A DNA stretch of 21,958 nucleotides from Opitutaceae bacterium (GTDB lineage: Bacteria > Verrucomicrobiota > Verrucomicrobiia > Opitutales > Opitutaceae): contig RGAX01000017.1 in NCBI GenBank assembly GCA_009919985.1, positions 1 to 21,958 on the forward strand. Reading direction: 5' to 3'. Numbering within the stretch: the stretch's first letter is position 1; every line of letters begins with the position of its first letter. A program made the translations under genes and the position numbers. Below, one piece after another: positions 1 to 7,099 of this stretch. Under the pieces are notes generated by a model. It worked only from the letters and a program-made list of their open reading frames with translations. It had not been told where the DNA came from and ran no database searches.

Positions 1-829
1 AATCGATAAATTGGCGCGTTAACGTGCCTGGTTTAGGTAGGCCATGGGCCACATCCACCAAGAGTTTAAAATCACGACGCAGGGCATAAGCTGCGTCGGA
101 GACGGTAGACTCATTTGGTTCAATATACGGACCGGTTTCTGACTCAGCCAATGCGACCGCGCGAACTTCAGGCGTAGCGAAACCTAGCCCAAAAAAACCA
201 AGTGCCAATCGGTCGCTCGCTACCGCGGCGACGGCCGCAACAGAATCGGCGGCTTCACGATAATCCGGTCTAAATTCACCGTTCAGCATGAGCACTTCAC
301 GCAAGGAAGCTGACACCGTGTTATTAAGTCGCCGGCCCATAATGTGTATCGGCTGATTCGCCCATTCACCCTTCAAACCCAAGTCGCCCCAGTTCGTTAC
401 TTTAGCGTGACCACGGCGGCGATCCGCCGAAAACGCAGCATCGATTTGAGCGAGGGTTAGGCGACGCAGCGGGTTGTCCGGATGGACAAAAATCCCGATT
501 GCGTGCGGCTTGCCTTTGCTAGCAGCGGCCCCGAGACCCACCGTGAGCTCGAGCGGTGGGCGACCATTTCTCTGCACGAGCTCGAGGCGTTCGCGGCTAG
601 AAGGATCATCCAAAGTGCCCTGTCCTGCCTTGGGCGCGGGTAACTCGATCACTTCAATCGGGCTTAGATCAGGATTTTTTGTCGCAAATTCCTTAGTCCA
701 AAGGCGCATGACCGCGACGAGGGCTTCATCGTGGCCGGCGAGAGTGATCTTCTCGGCCCGGAGAAACGGAACAGCTATAAAGCAGACTGTTCCGAACGCG
801 ACGGGTCTGAGGAGGTGGGATAAGTTCAT
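1..829 (-). CDS. Secreted PstS-like protein, partial and lacking one ligand loop
   Basis: The reading frame starts at ATG 829 and stays open to the window edge (about 276 residues seen). The first 25 residues are a signal peptide ending near LRAEK. Hallmarks shared with the neighbouring PstS-like proteins are HPDNPLRRLTLAQID, a WGDLGLKGEWA motif and a GFFGLGF strand. Aligned by eye with the product of 1630-2589, it lacks roughly 30 residues: the segment with the first ligand loop and the 'A-P-x-x-R-E' motif. It runs straight from an early helix to the equivalent of the ERxxLxxxG helix. Its ATG overlaps the stop of the upstream gene (ATGA), implying translational coupling. The family is periplasmic solute binding; a phosphate role is doubtful here. 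The 3' end is outside the window, so total length is unknown. Confidence 0.8.
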   Translation of the reverse strand, partial: MNLSHLLRPVAFGTVCFIAVPFLRAEKITLAGHDEALVAVMRLWTKEFATKNPDLSPIEVIELPAPKAGQGTLDDPSSRERLELVQRNGRPPLELTVGLGAAASKGKPHAIGIFVHPDNPLRRLTLAQIDAAFSADRRRGHAKVTNWGDLGLKGEWANQPIHIMGRRLNNTVSASLREVLMLNGEFRPDYREAADSVAAVAAVASDRLALGFFGLGFATPEVRAVALAESETGPYIEPNESTVSDAAYALRRDFKLLVDVAHGLPKPGTLTRQFID

Positions 830-1614
830 TTTGAAATAGAAAGAGGTGCGAGACGCTCGGCGAAGAACATCGGCATTTCTTCACGGATCTCTGATTTAAT
901 CTCGTGGAGACCTTTCCAGGCCGGATCGTCCAGCAAGGGGCCACGTGCGGCGCCTTTATTGCGCGTGCCAAAAGCCACGGTGTCCGCGTACTCCGAGATC
1001 AAAAGATAATTCCAATCCGTGAGATCATGGCTGTTCAAGTAAAGTCCATAGCCCGCTAGCACGCCTTCTTGCACAAAGGGTTCGAGTTGAGGTTGGACGT
1101 ACGCCGTCACGTAAGGCACACCAGCAGTTGCACCGGCCTTGAAACGATAAGGCGAAACGGAATAAACGTGGCGCTCCGACACGCCTTCATGGAGTTTTGC
1201 CTGTCCCAAAATCTGCGCGAGGTTGGTACTCGTGGGTACAACGAGTTCTAGCAACTTCGGCGACAGACCGCCGGGAGAAGTGCGCTCGATTTTTTTCCAG
1301 TTGTCCGTATCGCCGTAAGTCTCGAAATCTAAAATAACGAGAAAATCCCAGCGCGTCGTGTTCATGTGCACGTAATTGGGAAACAACAGAAGGTAATTTT
1401 TAAAAACTCCAGCTGACTTCCAGGCCTCAAATTGCGTGACCCCTTCGCTCAGCAATGCGGCACGAGCGAGCGCGCGGTTTTCGGGTTTGATTTCGTAGGT
1501 GAGAAAAATCGCGACGGGGCCCTTGGCCCCTTTACCTTGGGCGGCAGATAGTGTCGGGCAAGCCCACGCGATGAGGCTAAAGATAAACACGGCGCAGAAT
1601 CGGTGTATTTTCAT
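826..1614 (-). CDS. Secreted protein with two ferredoxin-like (dimeric alpha/beta barrel-like) repeats
   Basis: A 262-residue product with a signal peptide (MKIHRFCAVFIFSLIAWACP, cleavage near the AA of residues 24-25). I do not recognise a named family. Two halves look alike: residues about 35-115 contain NYLLLFPN followed by WDFLVILDFE, and residues about 165-250 contain YGLYLNS followed by WNYLLISEYA. This pattern of paired amphipathic strands around a Trp-rich turn resembles an internal duplication of a ferredoxin-like dimeric alpha/beta barrel domain. That fold assignment is inference. No catalytic motif is visible. It sits 15 bp after one PstS-like gene and overlaps the next by 4 bp, so it is made together with them and probably acts in the same exported process. 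Confidence 0.78.
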   Translation of the reverse strand: MKIHRFCAVFIFSLIAWACPTLSAAQGKGAKGPVAIFLTYEIKPENRALARAALLSEGVTQFEAWKSAGVFKNYLLLFPNYVHMNTTRWDFLVILDFETYGDTDNWKKIERTSPGGLSPKLLELVVPTSTNLAQILGQAKLHEGVSERHVYSVSPYRFKAGATAGVPYVTAYVQPQLEPFVQEGVLAGYGLYLNSHDLTDWNYLLISEYADTVAFGTRNKGAARGPLLDDPAWKGLHEIKSEIREEMPMFFAERLAPLSISK

Positions 1615-1629
1615 AAGGGGAACCTAGAG

Positions 1630-2589
1630 TCAACGGAGGCTGGCTTGCGCTGTGGCCAACACACGCGCGGGTAACGGAAAAAATTTCCGCGCCTCAGTGG
1701 CGATGCAGCGTTGACCTTCGGGCGAGAGCACGTGGCGTACAAAATCTACCGTGAGCGCGTCCGCATTGTGATTGATGCAGAGATAAATCGTACGCGTGAG
1801 CGGGTAGTCGCGGCGGGCGATTTCCTCCGGTGAGCCTGCATAAAACGGCCCCGCGTAGGACTCAGCCAAAGCGAGGGTTTTAGTCCCCGAAGCGGCGTAA
1901 GAAAAACCGCTATAACCCAAGGCATACTCATCAGCAGCGACCGCGCGTGTGATCTGCTCAAGTGCCTGCGGCCCTCCTGGAGTATCAGCATGCGCCGTCA
2001 TGTCATCGCGCCAGCTAAGTCCTGAGAGGACGCGCTGTTCGATAAAATTGACAATCCCAGGCGGGTTGCCGGTTTCTCGGCGCACACTCATGCCGTGGAG
2101 GTTAATTTTTTTCTTCGCCCAAGCGCCGTCGAGCCCGAGTTGACCCCAAGTCGTGATCGAACCATCGCGGGTCAGAATTTCACGGAGTCGGTCAAGCGAG
2201 AGCCGAGTGAGTGGATTGCGGGCATTGACGAAAATCGCGATCGCATGCGTGCCGCCGCGGGTATCTCGACTGCCGGTCGCAACGGGCACCAGCCGAGGTT
2301 CGGTCCCGTGTTGAGCTAGATAGCGAGCGCGTTCAGCAGGAAACAACTCCCGCGCAAAAGGCGCTACGGCGATCGTACCTGCCAACAAAGCGTCAAACGC
2401 TTGAGCCGAAAATTTACTTTCATACGTGACGCGGGCGGGCGTGACTGGGTGCTGGGCCGAAAACGTTCCGGTCCAACGCTGCATGAGTTCATCCATGCTT
2501 TCCGCCGAGGCACAAGGGAGCTCCGTTGCACTCGTCGTGTTTAACGCACATACGAGTAAAAGAAGACTCCATCGCGCCGCGCGTTTCAC
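1630..2589 (-). CDS. Secreted PstS-like substrate-binding protein
   Basis: I place the start at GTG 2589, which gives 319 residues and a clean signal peptide (VKRAARWSLLLLVCALNTTSA). A longer in-frame start at 2667 would overlap the upstream gene by 77 bp and put out-of-frame sequence before the signal peptide. The GTG lies one base past the upstream stop, so coupled translation is likely. Conserved landmarks are a helix with MDELMQRW, an APFARELFPAE loop, VATGS, NARNPLTRLSLDRL, TTWGQLGLDGAWA, a YALGYSGFSYA strand, YPLTR and LSPEGQR near the C-terminus. These mark the PBP_like_2 fold of PstS. The second loop reads RRETGNPPGIVNF instead of the Arg...Ser-Gly-Thr loop of phosphate-binding PstS. 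No transporter genes are adjacent. Confidence 0.85.
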   Translation of the reverse strand: MKRAARWSLLLLVCALNTTSATELPCASAESMDELMQRWTGTFSAQHPVTPARVTYESKFSAQAFDALLAGTIAVAPFARELFPAERARYLAQHGTEPRLVPVATGSRDTRGGTHAIAIFVNARNPLTRLSLDRLREILTRDGSITTWGQLGLDGAWAKKKINLHGMSVRRETGNPPGIVNFIEQRVLSGLSWRDDMTAHADTPGGPQALEQITRAVAADEYALGYSGFSYAASGTKTLALAESYAGPFYAGSPEEIARRDYPLTRTIYLCINHNADALTVDFVRHVLSPEGQRCIATEARKFFPLPARVLATAQASLR

Positions 2590-2590
2590 C

Positions 2591-3652
2591 TTAGTTGAGT
2601 TTAGCGAGTTCTTCGGCGACGACAGAAGGCAAGAGCGGCATAAAGACGCCTTCGGCAGCGACGACACGTTGACCTTGCTGCGAGAGGACGCACTTCAGGA
2701 ATTCCTTGGTCTTGGGCTCTAGCGCGGTTCCGGGTGGGCGGTTGATGTAAATGTAAACGTAGCGCGAAAGCGGATACGTATGATTATAGACTGTCTCAAT
2801 GGTCGGTGCGATGAACGGCTGGCCGTCCTTTTCGGCGAGTGGCACGACGCGCACATCCGGGGTCAGATTGGCGAGCAACGCGTAGGTGATGCCGCCAAGC
2901 TGCGTCTTCATGTCGTTCGATGCCACTGTGAAGGCATGGGTGAAGCCTTGGCCTTTCACGTTTTGGATGCCATCACGCCATTCGCCGTTTTGCAGCACTT
3001 TCCATTTTACGAACTGCTCGATCCCATTCGGCGGTTTTAAGCCGTAGGTGTGAATCGGGCGATCGGCCCAATCGCCGGTAAGTCCGAGTTGGCCCCAACG
3101 CGTAATTTCGGCCCCGCCGAGGTGGTGGGATTGAGAATAAATCTGATCGAGTTGTTTGAAGGTAAGTCCTTTGATTGGATTATCCTTAGCGACCAAGATG
3201 ATTGAGGTCGCCGTTTTCCCAAGCGAACCCAGCGAGCCCGTGGCCACTTTAATTCGAAAAGGTTCGTAACCGTATTTTTTTACAAAGGCCTCCAACTCGG
3301 CTGGCAACGCCTCACGCCCGACAGGTGCCGCATGGGCCTTCCCCTCGGTGAGCGCCGGCACGCCGCTGCCGGAAGCCCGCGCCTCCATTGTTACGCTCAA
3401 TCTTGGATACGCTTCGCGAAAAATTTTAATCCAACCCAGCGTTATCTCGTCCATGATATCGGCGCCTACGAGATTAAATTCCTCTTCCGGGACGGAGGGA
3501 ACTGGACCCGGCTTCCACGCAGGGATCGCAGGATCAGCCTTCAAATTATGCTCCACCGCCGCGTATTTGAGGGCGAATACGGAAGGAACTATCAGGTGAA
3601 TCGCGCCCATGAGCGTGACCCATTTCAAGCAACTAGACAGGGGATTTTTCAT
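2591..3652 (-). CDS. Secreted PstS-like substrate-binding protein, first gene of the operon
   Basis: A 353-residue product with an N-terminal signal segment (about residues 1-27, ending PSVFALKY) and a Pro-rich spacer to about residue 58. A full PstS-like domain follows. It retains the first ligand loop (ASGSGVPALTEG, residues 93-104) and the PVGREALPAE motif. Then come VATGS, DNPIKGLTFKQLDQIYS, a TRWGQLGLTGDWADRPI motif (184-200), YPLSR, and LSQQGQR near the end. The second loop is GLKPPNGIEQF (204-214), with no Ser-Gly-Thr or matching Arg, so phosphate specificity is unlikely. It heads the leftward operon and its stop is one base from the next GTG. No Shine-Dalgarno precedes ATG 3652. It is divergent from the double-domain gene at 3828. 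Confidence 0.87.
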   Translation of the reverse strand: MKNPLSSCLKWVTLMGAIHLIVPSVFALKYAAVEHNLKADPAIPAWKPGPVPSVPEEEFNLVGADIMDEITLGWIKIFREAYPRLSVTMEARASGSGVPALTEGKAHAAPVGREALPAELEAFVKKYGYEPFRIKVATGSLGSLGKTATSIILVAKDNPIKGLTFKQLDQIYSQSHHLGGAEITRWGQLGLTGDWADRPIHTYGLKPPNGIEQFVKWKVLQNGEWRDGIQNVKGQGFTHAFTVASNDMKTQLGGITYALLANLTPDVRVVPLAEKDGQPFIAPTIETVYNHTYPLSRYVYIYINRPPGTALEPKTKEFLKCVLSQQGQRVVAAEGVFMPLLPSVVAEELAKLN

Positions 3653-3707
3653 GTGTAATTGGTGCTAAAAAAGATGACTATATGTAACCTAATGGTGCCC
3701 GAACTTT

Positions 3708-3773
3708 CTGAACAAGGTCTTAAGCACCGGTGAATTTTTGTTCAGGCAAAAGTCATTCCCGACAAACCTGAAC
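3708..3773. promoter_or_regulatory. Three CTGAAC motifs in alternating orientation between divergent PstS-like genes
   Basis: In the 175-bp gap between the starts at 3652 and 3828, CTGAACAA (3708-3715) and its exact complement TTGTTCAG (3738-3745) form an 8-bp inverted repeat. A third CTGAAC lies at 3768-3773, giving a second inverted repeat, TTCAGG (3741-3746) with CCTGAA (3767-3772). Motif centres are 32 and 28 bp apart, close to three helical turns. The position suits an operator controlling both divergent transcripts. The motif is not a good match to the enterobacterial Pho box, and I cannot name the regulator. Confidence 0.45.
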
Positions 3774-3827
3774 GAATATTAGGCGGAACTTCATCGGGCT
3801 TTAAGCAATCCCGCCCAACGTACCGCC

Positions 3828-5798
3828 ATGCGGCTTCGTCTCCACCCCATCGGTATACTCGTGCTACTTCTCGCCCTGTCCATCGCTCAGACCAAAGGGG
3901 AAGGCGTAGTCGACCCCCAGTTAGCGTCTTACACGCCTGCGACCCAAATTAAGGGAAACCTCAGCAGCGTCGGCGACGACGACATGGCACCGCTGATGGA
4001 CGCGTGGTTGCAGGCGTTTCAAAAATTCCACCCGCTCCTCCAAAAAGGCCCGCGCTGGCAACACCTCACGAGCGCTACGGCCGTCGCGGCCCTCGCGCTG
4101 GAAATCACCGACATCGCACCCATCGCACGCGAACCATGGCCAGCCGAACTCGCGCCCTACGCGCATCAATTTGCCGGCGACATGATGAAGGAGCCGCTTT
4201 TAGTACGCGTTGCTACCGGTAGCTTTATCCCAGCCGGACAGGTCGGCGCACTGGGCGTCCACGTCCATGCGAGCAACCCACTCGCGCATCTCACCCTCGC
4301 GCAAGTCGACGCCATTTTTTCCTCTACTCGCCGACGGGGTGCGATCTCCAATCCACAGACTTGGGGCGATCTAGGCCTGACCGGCGAATGGGCCACTCGC
4401 CCTATCGTACGCACCACCCTTCCAGCGCACAGCAGCGTCACCATGTTCGCCCAACGCCGCATTCTTCTCGGTGGATTCTGGCACGCCGATCTCGACGAAC
4501 AGCCCAACCTTGCCGCCGTCATGAAAGCGATCGCTGCTCAACCCGGCGCCATCGGCATCGCCGGTTTTTTGGCGAGCCCGGCTGCCGACACGCACGCCCT
4601 CGCCATCGCTGAATCAACCGCGGAGCCGTTCGTCACCGCTGACGCCGCGACTATCGCCGACGGTCGCTATCCCCTTCACCGCCCCCTCTACCTAGCAGTC
4701 AACAAACGCCCGGATTCACCTCTGCCGGAAAACGTGCGCGAATTTCTCCGCTTCGTCCTCAGCCGCGAAGGCCAAGAAATCGTCGCACGTTACGCCCATT
4801 TTTTTCCCTTGAACGCAGAACTCGTCGCCCACGAACGCGAGGTCGCGCTCAACGGCTGGCTTCCGCCCATCGACGCCGAGCTGCCCACCTACGTAAAATC
4901 CAGCCAACCCGTCCGCGGGACGATTCGCAGCGTTGGCAGCGACGGCATGGCCAGTCTCATGAATGGCTGGATGCGCGCTTTCCGCGAAGTCCAACCCGAT
5001 GTCCACCCCGGCGATCGCTGGGAACACCCGGGAACCATCAACGGCTTCAACGCCCTAGTCGCCGGCGAAACCGACCTCGCTCCCATGGGCCGCGAACTTT
5101 GGCCGGTGGAAAAACTCGTCCATGGTATAACGCGCGGTAAAAACACCTTGCTCGAAATCCGCGTCGCCCGAGGTGGCCACGCCACCAATGGACGCACCGA
5201 GACCATCGCCCTCGTCGTCAACGCCAGCAATCCTCTAGCCCAGCTCAATCTCAAACAACTCGATGCGCTCTTTGGCCGCGAATTCCGCAGCGGATCCGCA
5301 GCGCCACTTACGCGCTGGGGTCAACTAGGCCTCGACGGCGATTGGGCGCAACGACCTATCACTCTTTGGGTGCCTCCGCGCACTGCTCCGCACATGACTT
5401 GGTTTCAAGAATTCGTCCTCCATGACGGCCCGTGGAATCGGACCATCCACGAAGCCACTCCGACCGAGACCATCGCCGCCGTCGCTAGGGACTCCGGAGC
5501 CATCGCCATCGCGTTTTTTGAGGAAGTGAAGCCCGGCACCCGCGCATTACCTCTCGCCTTACGCGACGACACCCCGGCATGTGCCGGCACGCCCCAGACC
5601 ATTGCCTCCCGCGCTTATCCGCTGATTCGCTCGATGTACATTCGACTCGAACGTCCTGCTGGCACGACGATCACACCACCCATCCGCGAATTTCTAACTT
5701 ACATCCTCAGCCGCCAGGGCCAGGAACGCGTGCGCACCTCCGGCTATTTTCCTCTCACCGCCGCTGAGGCCGCCATCGAGCGAGCTAAACTCAAATGA
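3828..5798 (+). CDS. Secreted protein with two fused PstS-like domains
   Basis: A 656-residue product. It has a signal peptide (about 1-24), domain 1 at about 42-330 and domain 2 at about 362-645. Both domains open alike: IKGNLSSVGDDDMAPLMDAW (41-60) against VRGTIRSVGSDGMASLMNGW (362-381). Both repeat the same landmarks: DIAPIARE / DLAPMGRE, ASNPLAHLTLAQVDAIF / ASNPLAQLNLKQLDALF, TWGDLGLTGEWATRPI / RWGQLGLDGDWAQRPI, YPLHR / YPLIR and LSREGQE / LSRQGQE. It is about twice the length of a usual PstS-like protein. Each domain is intact, so this is a real tandem fusion rather than a frameshift product. Second-loop residues are TTLPAHSSVTMF and VPPRTAPHMTWF, unlike the phosphate loop. The two domains have diverged well apart, which argues against a very recent duplication. 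No permease or ATPase gene accompanies it. Confidence 0.88.
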   Translation: MRLRLHPIGILVLLLALSIAQTKGEGVVDPQLASYTPATQIKGNLSSVGDDDMAPLMDAWLQAFQKFHPLLQKGPRWQHLTSATAVAALALEITDIAPIAREPWPAELAPYAHQFAGDMMKEPLLVRVATGSFIPAGQVGALGVHVHASNPLAHLTLAQVDAIFSSTRRRGAISNPQTWGDLGLTGEWATRPIVRTTLPAHSSVTMFAQRRILLGGFWHADLDEQPNLAAVMKAIAAQPGAIGIAGFLASPAADTHALAIAESTAEPFVTADAATIADGRYPLHRPLYLAVNKRPDSPLPENVREFLRFVLSREGQEIVARYAHFFPLNAELVAHEREVALNGWLPPIDAELPTYVKSSQPVRGTIRSVGSDGMASLMNGWMRAFREVQPDVHPGDRWEHPGTINGFNALVAGETDLAPMGRELWPVEKLVHGITRGKNTLLEIRVARGGHATNGRTETIALVVNASNPLAQLNLKQLDALFGREFRSGSAAPLTRWGQLGLDGDWAQRPITLWVPPRTAPHMTWFQEFVLHDGPWNRTIHEATPTETIAAVARDSGAIAIAFFEEVKPGTRALPLALRDDTPACAGTPQTIASRAYPLIRSMYIRLERPAGTTITPPIREFLTYILSRQGQERVRTSGYFPLTAAEAAIERAKLK

Positions 5799-5834
5799 AC
5801 CTTCGCTCCGAACTGCGCGCCGATGACGCCGACT

Positions 5835-6953
5835 TCACTTCGCCATCAACGCACGACTTTCTGCAGCTTGCGCCGCGCGCAACGGAAGAAAAATCCGCTG
5901 ATCCAAAATCACTTGTTGGCCTTCGCGGCTGACGATGAAGCGCATGAATTCTTCCAAAGCCGGATCCAAAGCGCGACCGGGCTTCTTGTTTAGGTTCATA
6001 TAGCAAAGCCGACTTAACGGATAATCTGCTCGCGCCACTTCCTCGTAGCCTGGGGAAACAGACGACGCACCTGCTTTGGGACTGAGCGAGAGCAATTTCA
6101 CCCCGGACCCGACATAGGCCAGCCCCGCATAACCGAGCGCGTAACGATCTTGAGCGACATTCGCCGACACCGGGAAAACCGTGGGCACCAGGTTCAAATC
6201 CGTACGCCACTCCCCGCGCGCCGCCCCGACGCTCAACACGCGTTGACGCACAAATTCCTCAAATCCATTCCACGGTTTGATCGCCCAAATATGAATCGGT
6301 TTGTCCGTCCATTCGCCACCGAGCCCGAGTTGCCCCCAGGTCTGAATCGCGGCACCACCCCGATGCCGCGTCGAGGAAAGCACCGCATCCAGCTGATCAT
6401 AACTCAGCGCACACAACGGATTATCCTGATGCACCATAAACACGACTGCATCGAGAAAACCGAAATGCCGCCAAGTGCCGCCGGCGATAGGCGTGCTCAA
6501 CGGCTCATACCCAAATTTAGCCTTAAAATCACTCACGTCCGTCGGTTTCAGCTCACGCGACACCATCACGAAATCGAGGTCGCCTTTGATCAGCTCAATC
6601 GCGCCGAGACTGCCCGCATAGGGCGGCGGCAGATCGAAAGTGACCTTAGGATAATATTGTTGAAACGCCTTCACCCAGGCTTGGGTCAGACCGATCAACA
6701 CATCGGAAGACGCGCCCTTAAAACGACCGGTCAATTCGCGGCTCTGTCGCGCCTCAAACGCCGGTAAACCCACATCCAACGTTGGCTGGAGCAATTCTGG
6801 CACCGGCAACGTGCGTCCGTGTTGTTTCCAATGTTCTTTTTCCTCCTCGGTCGGCGGCGTTGGCAACGCGCCTTGAGCGAGAGTGCCAAACGAGATCATC
6901 AGAGCACAAGCTGCGCCGCGAAAGCCGCGGAGAGGGAAGCTTGAATTTATCAT
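5835..6953 (-). CDS. Secreted PstS-like substrate-binding protein with N-terminal extension
   Basis: A 372-residue product with a signal peptide to about residue 29 (ending TLAQGAL). A charged and Pro-rich spacer follows (PTPPTEEEKEHWKQHG, to about residue 75), then a PstS-like domain. Landmarks: first ligand loop YAGSLGAIELIKG (112-124), VSRELKPTD (131-139), HQDNPLCALSYDQLDAVLSS, QTWGQLGLGGEWTDKPI, YALGYAGLAYVGSG, YPLSR and VSREGQQ. The second loop, AIKPWNGFEEF (224-234), resembles that of the 2591-3652 product (KPPNG) rather than true PstS, so these two form a subgroup. It is convergent with the double-domain gene, 36 bp apart. No Shine-Dalgarno precedes ATG 6953. A TATATAGTC element upstream also occurs before the gene at 2591-3652. 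Confidence 0.87.
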   Translation of the reverse strand: MINSSFPLRGFRGAACALMISFGTLAQGALPTPPTEEEKEHWKQHGRTLPVPELLQPTLDVGLPAFEARQSRELTGRFKGASSDVLIGLTQAWVKAFQQYYPKVTFDLPPPYAGSLGAIELIKGDLDFVMVSRELKPTDVSDFKAKFGYEPLSTPIAGGTWRHFGFLDAVVFMVHQDNPLCALSYDQLDAVLSSTRHRGGAAIQTWGQLGLGGEWTDKPIHIWAIKPWNGFEEFVRQRVLSVGAARGEWRTDLNLVPTVFPVSANVAQDRYALGYAGLAYVGSGVKLLSLSPKAGASSVSPGYEEVARADYPLSRLCYMNLNKKPGRALDPALEEFMRFIVSREGQQVILDQRIFLPLRAAQAAESRALMAK

Positions 6954-6976
6954 GGGGTAGGAATGGGGAGACTATA

Positions 6977-7005
6977 TACGGACGCAGAATTGGATCAGAT
7001 CCGTA
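6977..7005. promoter_or_regulatory. Nested inverted repeats upstream of the PstS-like gene at 5835-6953
   Basis: TACGGA (6977-6982) pairs with TCCGTA (7000-7005). Inside, GGATC-A-GATCC (6992-7002) is an 11-bp odd palindrome sharing one arm. The block lies 24-52 bp upstream of the ATG at 6953, immediately upstream of a TATAGT element on the minus strand. This placement would suit an operator over the promoter. Function is inferred only from symmetry and position. Confidence 0.35.
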
Positions 7006-7036
7006 AACGATTTTGTCACCGTGCCACGACCGCTTT

Positions 7037-7062
7037 AATTAAGACTGAATCCAGGCTTAATT
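7037..7062. repeat. AT-rich inverted repeat between the PstS-like and CDF genes
   Basis: AATTAAG (7037-7043) and CTTAATT (7056-7062) form a perfect 7-bp stem with a 12-base loop. It is downstream of the cation transporter gene (minus strand, ending 7100) and upstream of the gene starting at 6953. It may help end transcription of the transporter gene, but there is no T-tract and the stem is weak. Confidence 0.3.
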
Positions 7063-7099
7063 TCACTTCATATCTAACGCACAAGACGGATCGCCACGC

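Noticed and set aside
474..839. Plus-strand open frame of 121 codons
   Set aside because: It is antisense to the partial PstS-like gene and has no domain or signal; the minus-strand frame carries the family motifs.
1..6953. Reading the cluster as a standard phosphate uptake (pst) operon
   Set aside because: No pstC, pstA, pstB or phoU genes are present in the window, and the phosphate loop residues are not kept.
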